From: Streptomyces sp. | GTDB taxonomy: Bacteria; Actinomycetota; Actinomycetes; Streptomycetales; Streptomycetaceae | Direction of reading: 5' to 3' | DNA: 40,789 nt | Assembly (NCBI RefSeq): GCF_031181705.1 | Contig: NZ_JAPSKN010000021.1 | Span: 1-40,789, forward strand | Part shown: positions 40,755 through 40,789 of the stretch, in pieces | Numbering within the stretch: position 1 is the first letter of the stretch | How the letters are laid out: the number at the start of each line of letters is the position of its first letter | Program-made: the position numbers and the translations under genes | Notes under the pieces: model-generated | The model's input: only the letters and a program-made list of their open reading frames with translations | Told to the model about the DNA's origin: nothing | Databases searched by the model: none

Positions 40755-40789
40755 TCACGGCGTCCAGGGCGTGCTCTCGGCGTGCCGGA
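40755..40789 (-). CDS. Possible 3' end of a minus-strand gene (partial)
   Basis: On the minus strand the last eleven codons read RHAESTPWTP then TGA at 40757-40755. The bidirectional-looking hairpin just beyond would suit a convergent gene ending here. Too short to identify or to be sure it is coding. Confidence 0.25.
   Translation of the reverse strand, partial: RHAESTPWTP

Overview
The window is about 41 kb of very GC-rich DNA. It has Streptomyces-like codon use, strong Shine-Dalgarno sites mixed with many leaderless promoters (TANNNT 6-8 nt before the start codon), and Streptomyces-type gene families: a DUF6597-like AraC regulator, an SAV2148-type HEPN protein, an Erm/Mgt macrolide resistance pair, and GlgX/TreY. 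I read it as a Streptomyces chromosomal segment. I saw no insertion sequence, integrase, tRNA, rRNA or CRISPR array.

Layout. 0-2.7 kb: a LacI-family regulator with a clear operator at its own start site, a RidA-like protein and a ThuA-like protein. 2.7-6.4 kb: an SRPBCC protein and a VOC protein diverging from a mirror-symmetric promoter, two AraC-type regulators and an NmrA-like NAD(P)-binding protein. 6.4-12.9 kb: a YihY/BrkB membrane protein, an AidB-like acyl-CoA dehydrogenase, a GAF-domain regulator, a secreted protein and a GNAT acetyltransferase.

12.9-22.5 kb is the main functional block, an assimilatory sulfur cluster read left to right. It starts with a 27-codon leader peptide with one Cys codon next to a hairpin. 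Ferredoxin-sulfite reductase, a 59-aa zinc-ribbon-like protein, CysH, CysC, CysD and CysN follow, then a sulfonate-type ABC importer (SsuA/B/C-like) and a CbiX/SirB-like chelatase that would supply siroheme to the reductase. Sulfate would be activated by CysDN, reduced by CysH and the reductase, and organosulfonates imported by the ABC system.

22.5-28.9 kb: an orphan GvpF/L gene, a DUF1697 protein, an MMPL transporter, and an inducible-looking macrolide-lincosamide resistance pair on the minus strand. The pair is an Erm 23S rRNA methyltransferase with a leaderless upstream peptide and a possible attenuator stem, followed by a macrolide glycosyltransferase whose promoter holds a perfect 8+8 palindrome. 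28.9-33.8 kb: a sugar ABC importer without its own ATPase (MalF-, MalG-like and binding protein), an APH-like kinase and a DEDDh exonuclease. 33.9-35.1 kb: an SAV2148-type HEPN protein. 35.1-36.1 kb: a stretch without a convincing gene. 36.1-40.7 kb: GlgX/TreX debranching enzyme and TreY, two steps of the glycogen-to-trehalose route; TreZ is not in the window.

The parts most worth a second look are the two peptide-based attenuators (sulfur operon and erm), the operator inside the mgt promoter, the 50-bp dyad between the SRPBCC and VOC genes, and the HEPN protein whose expected catalytic His is Arg.
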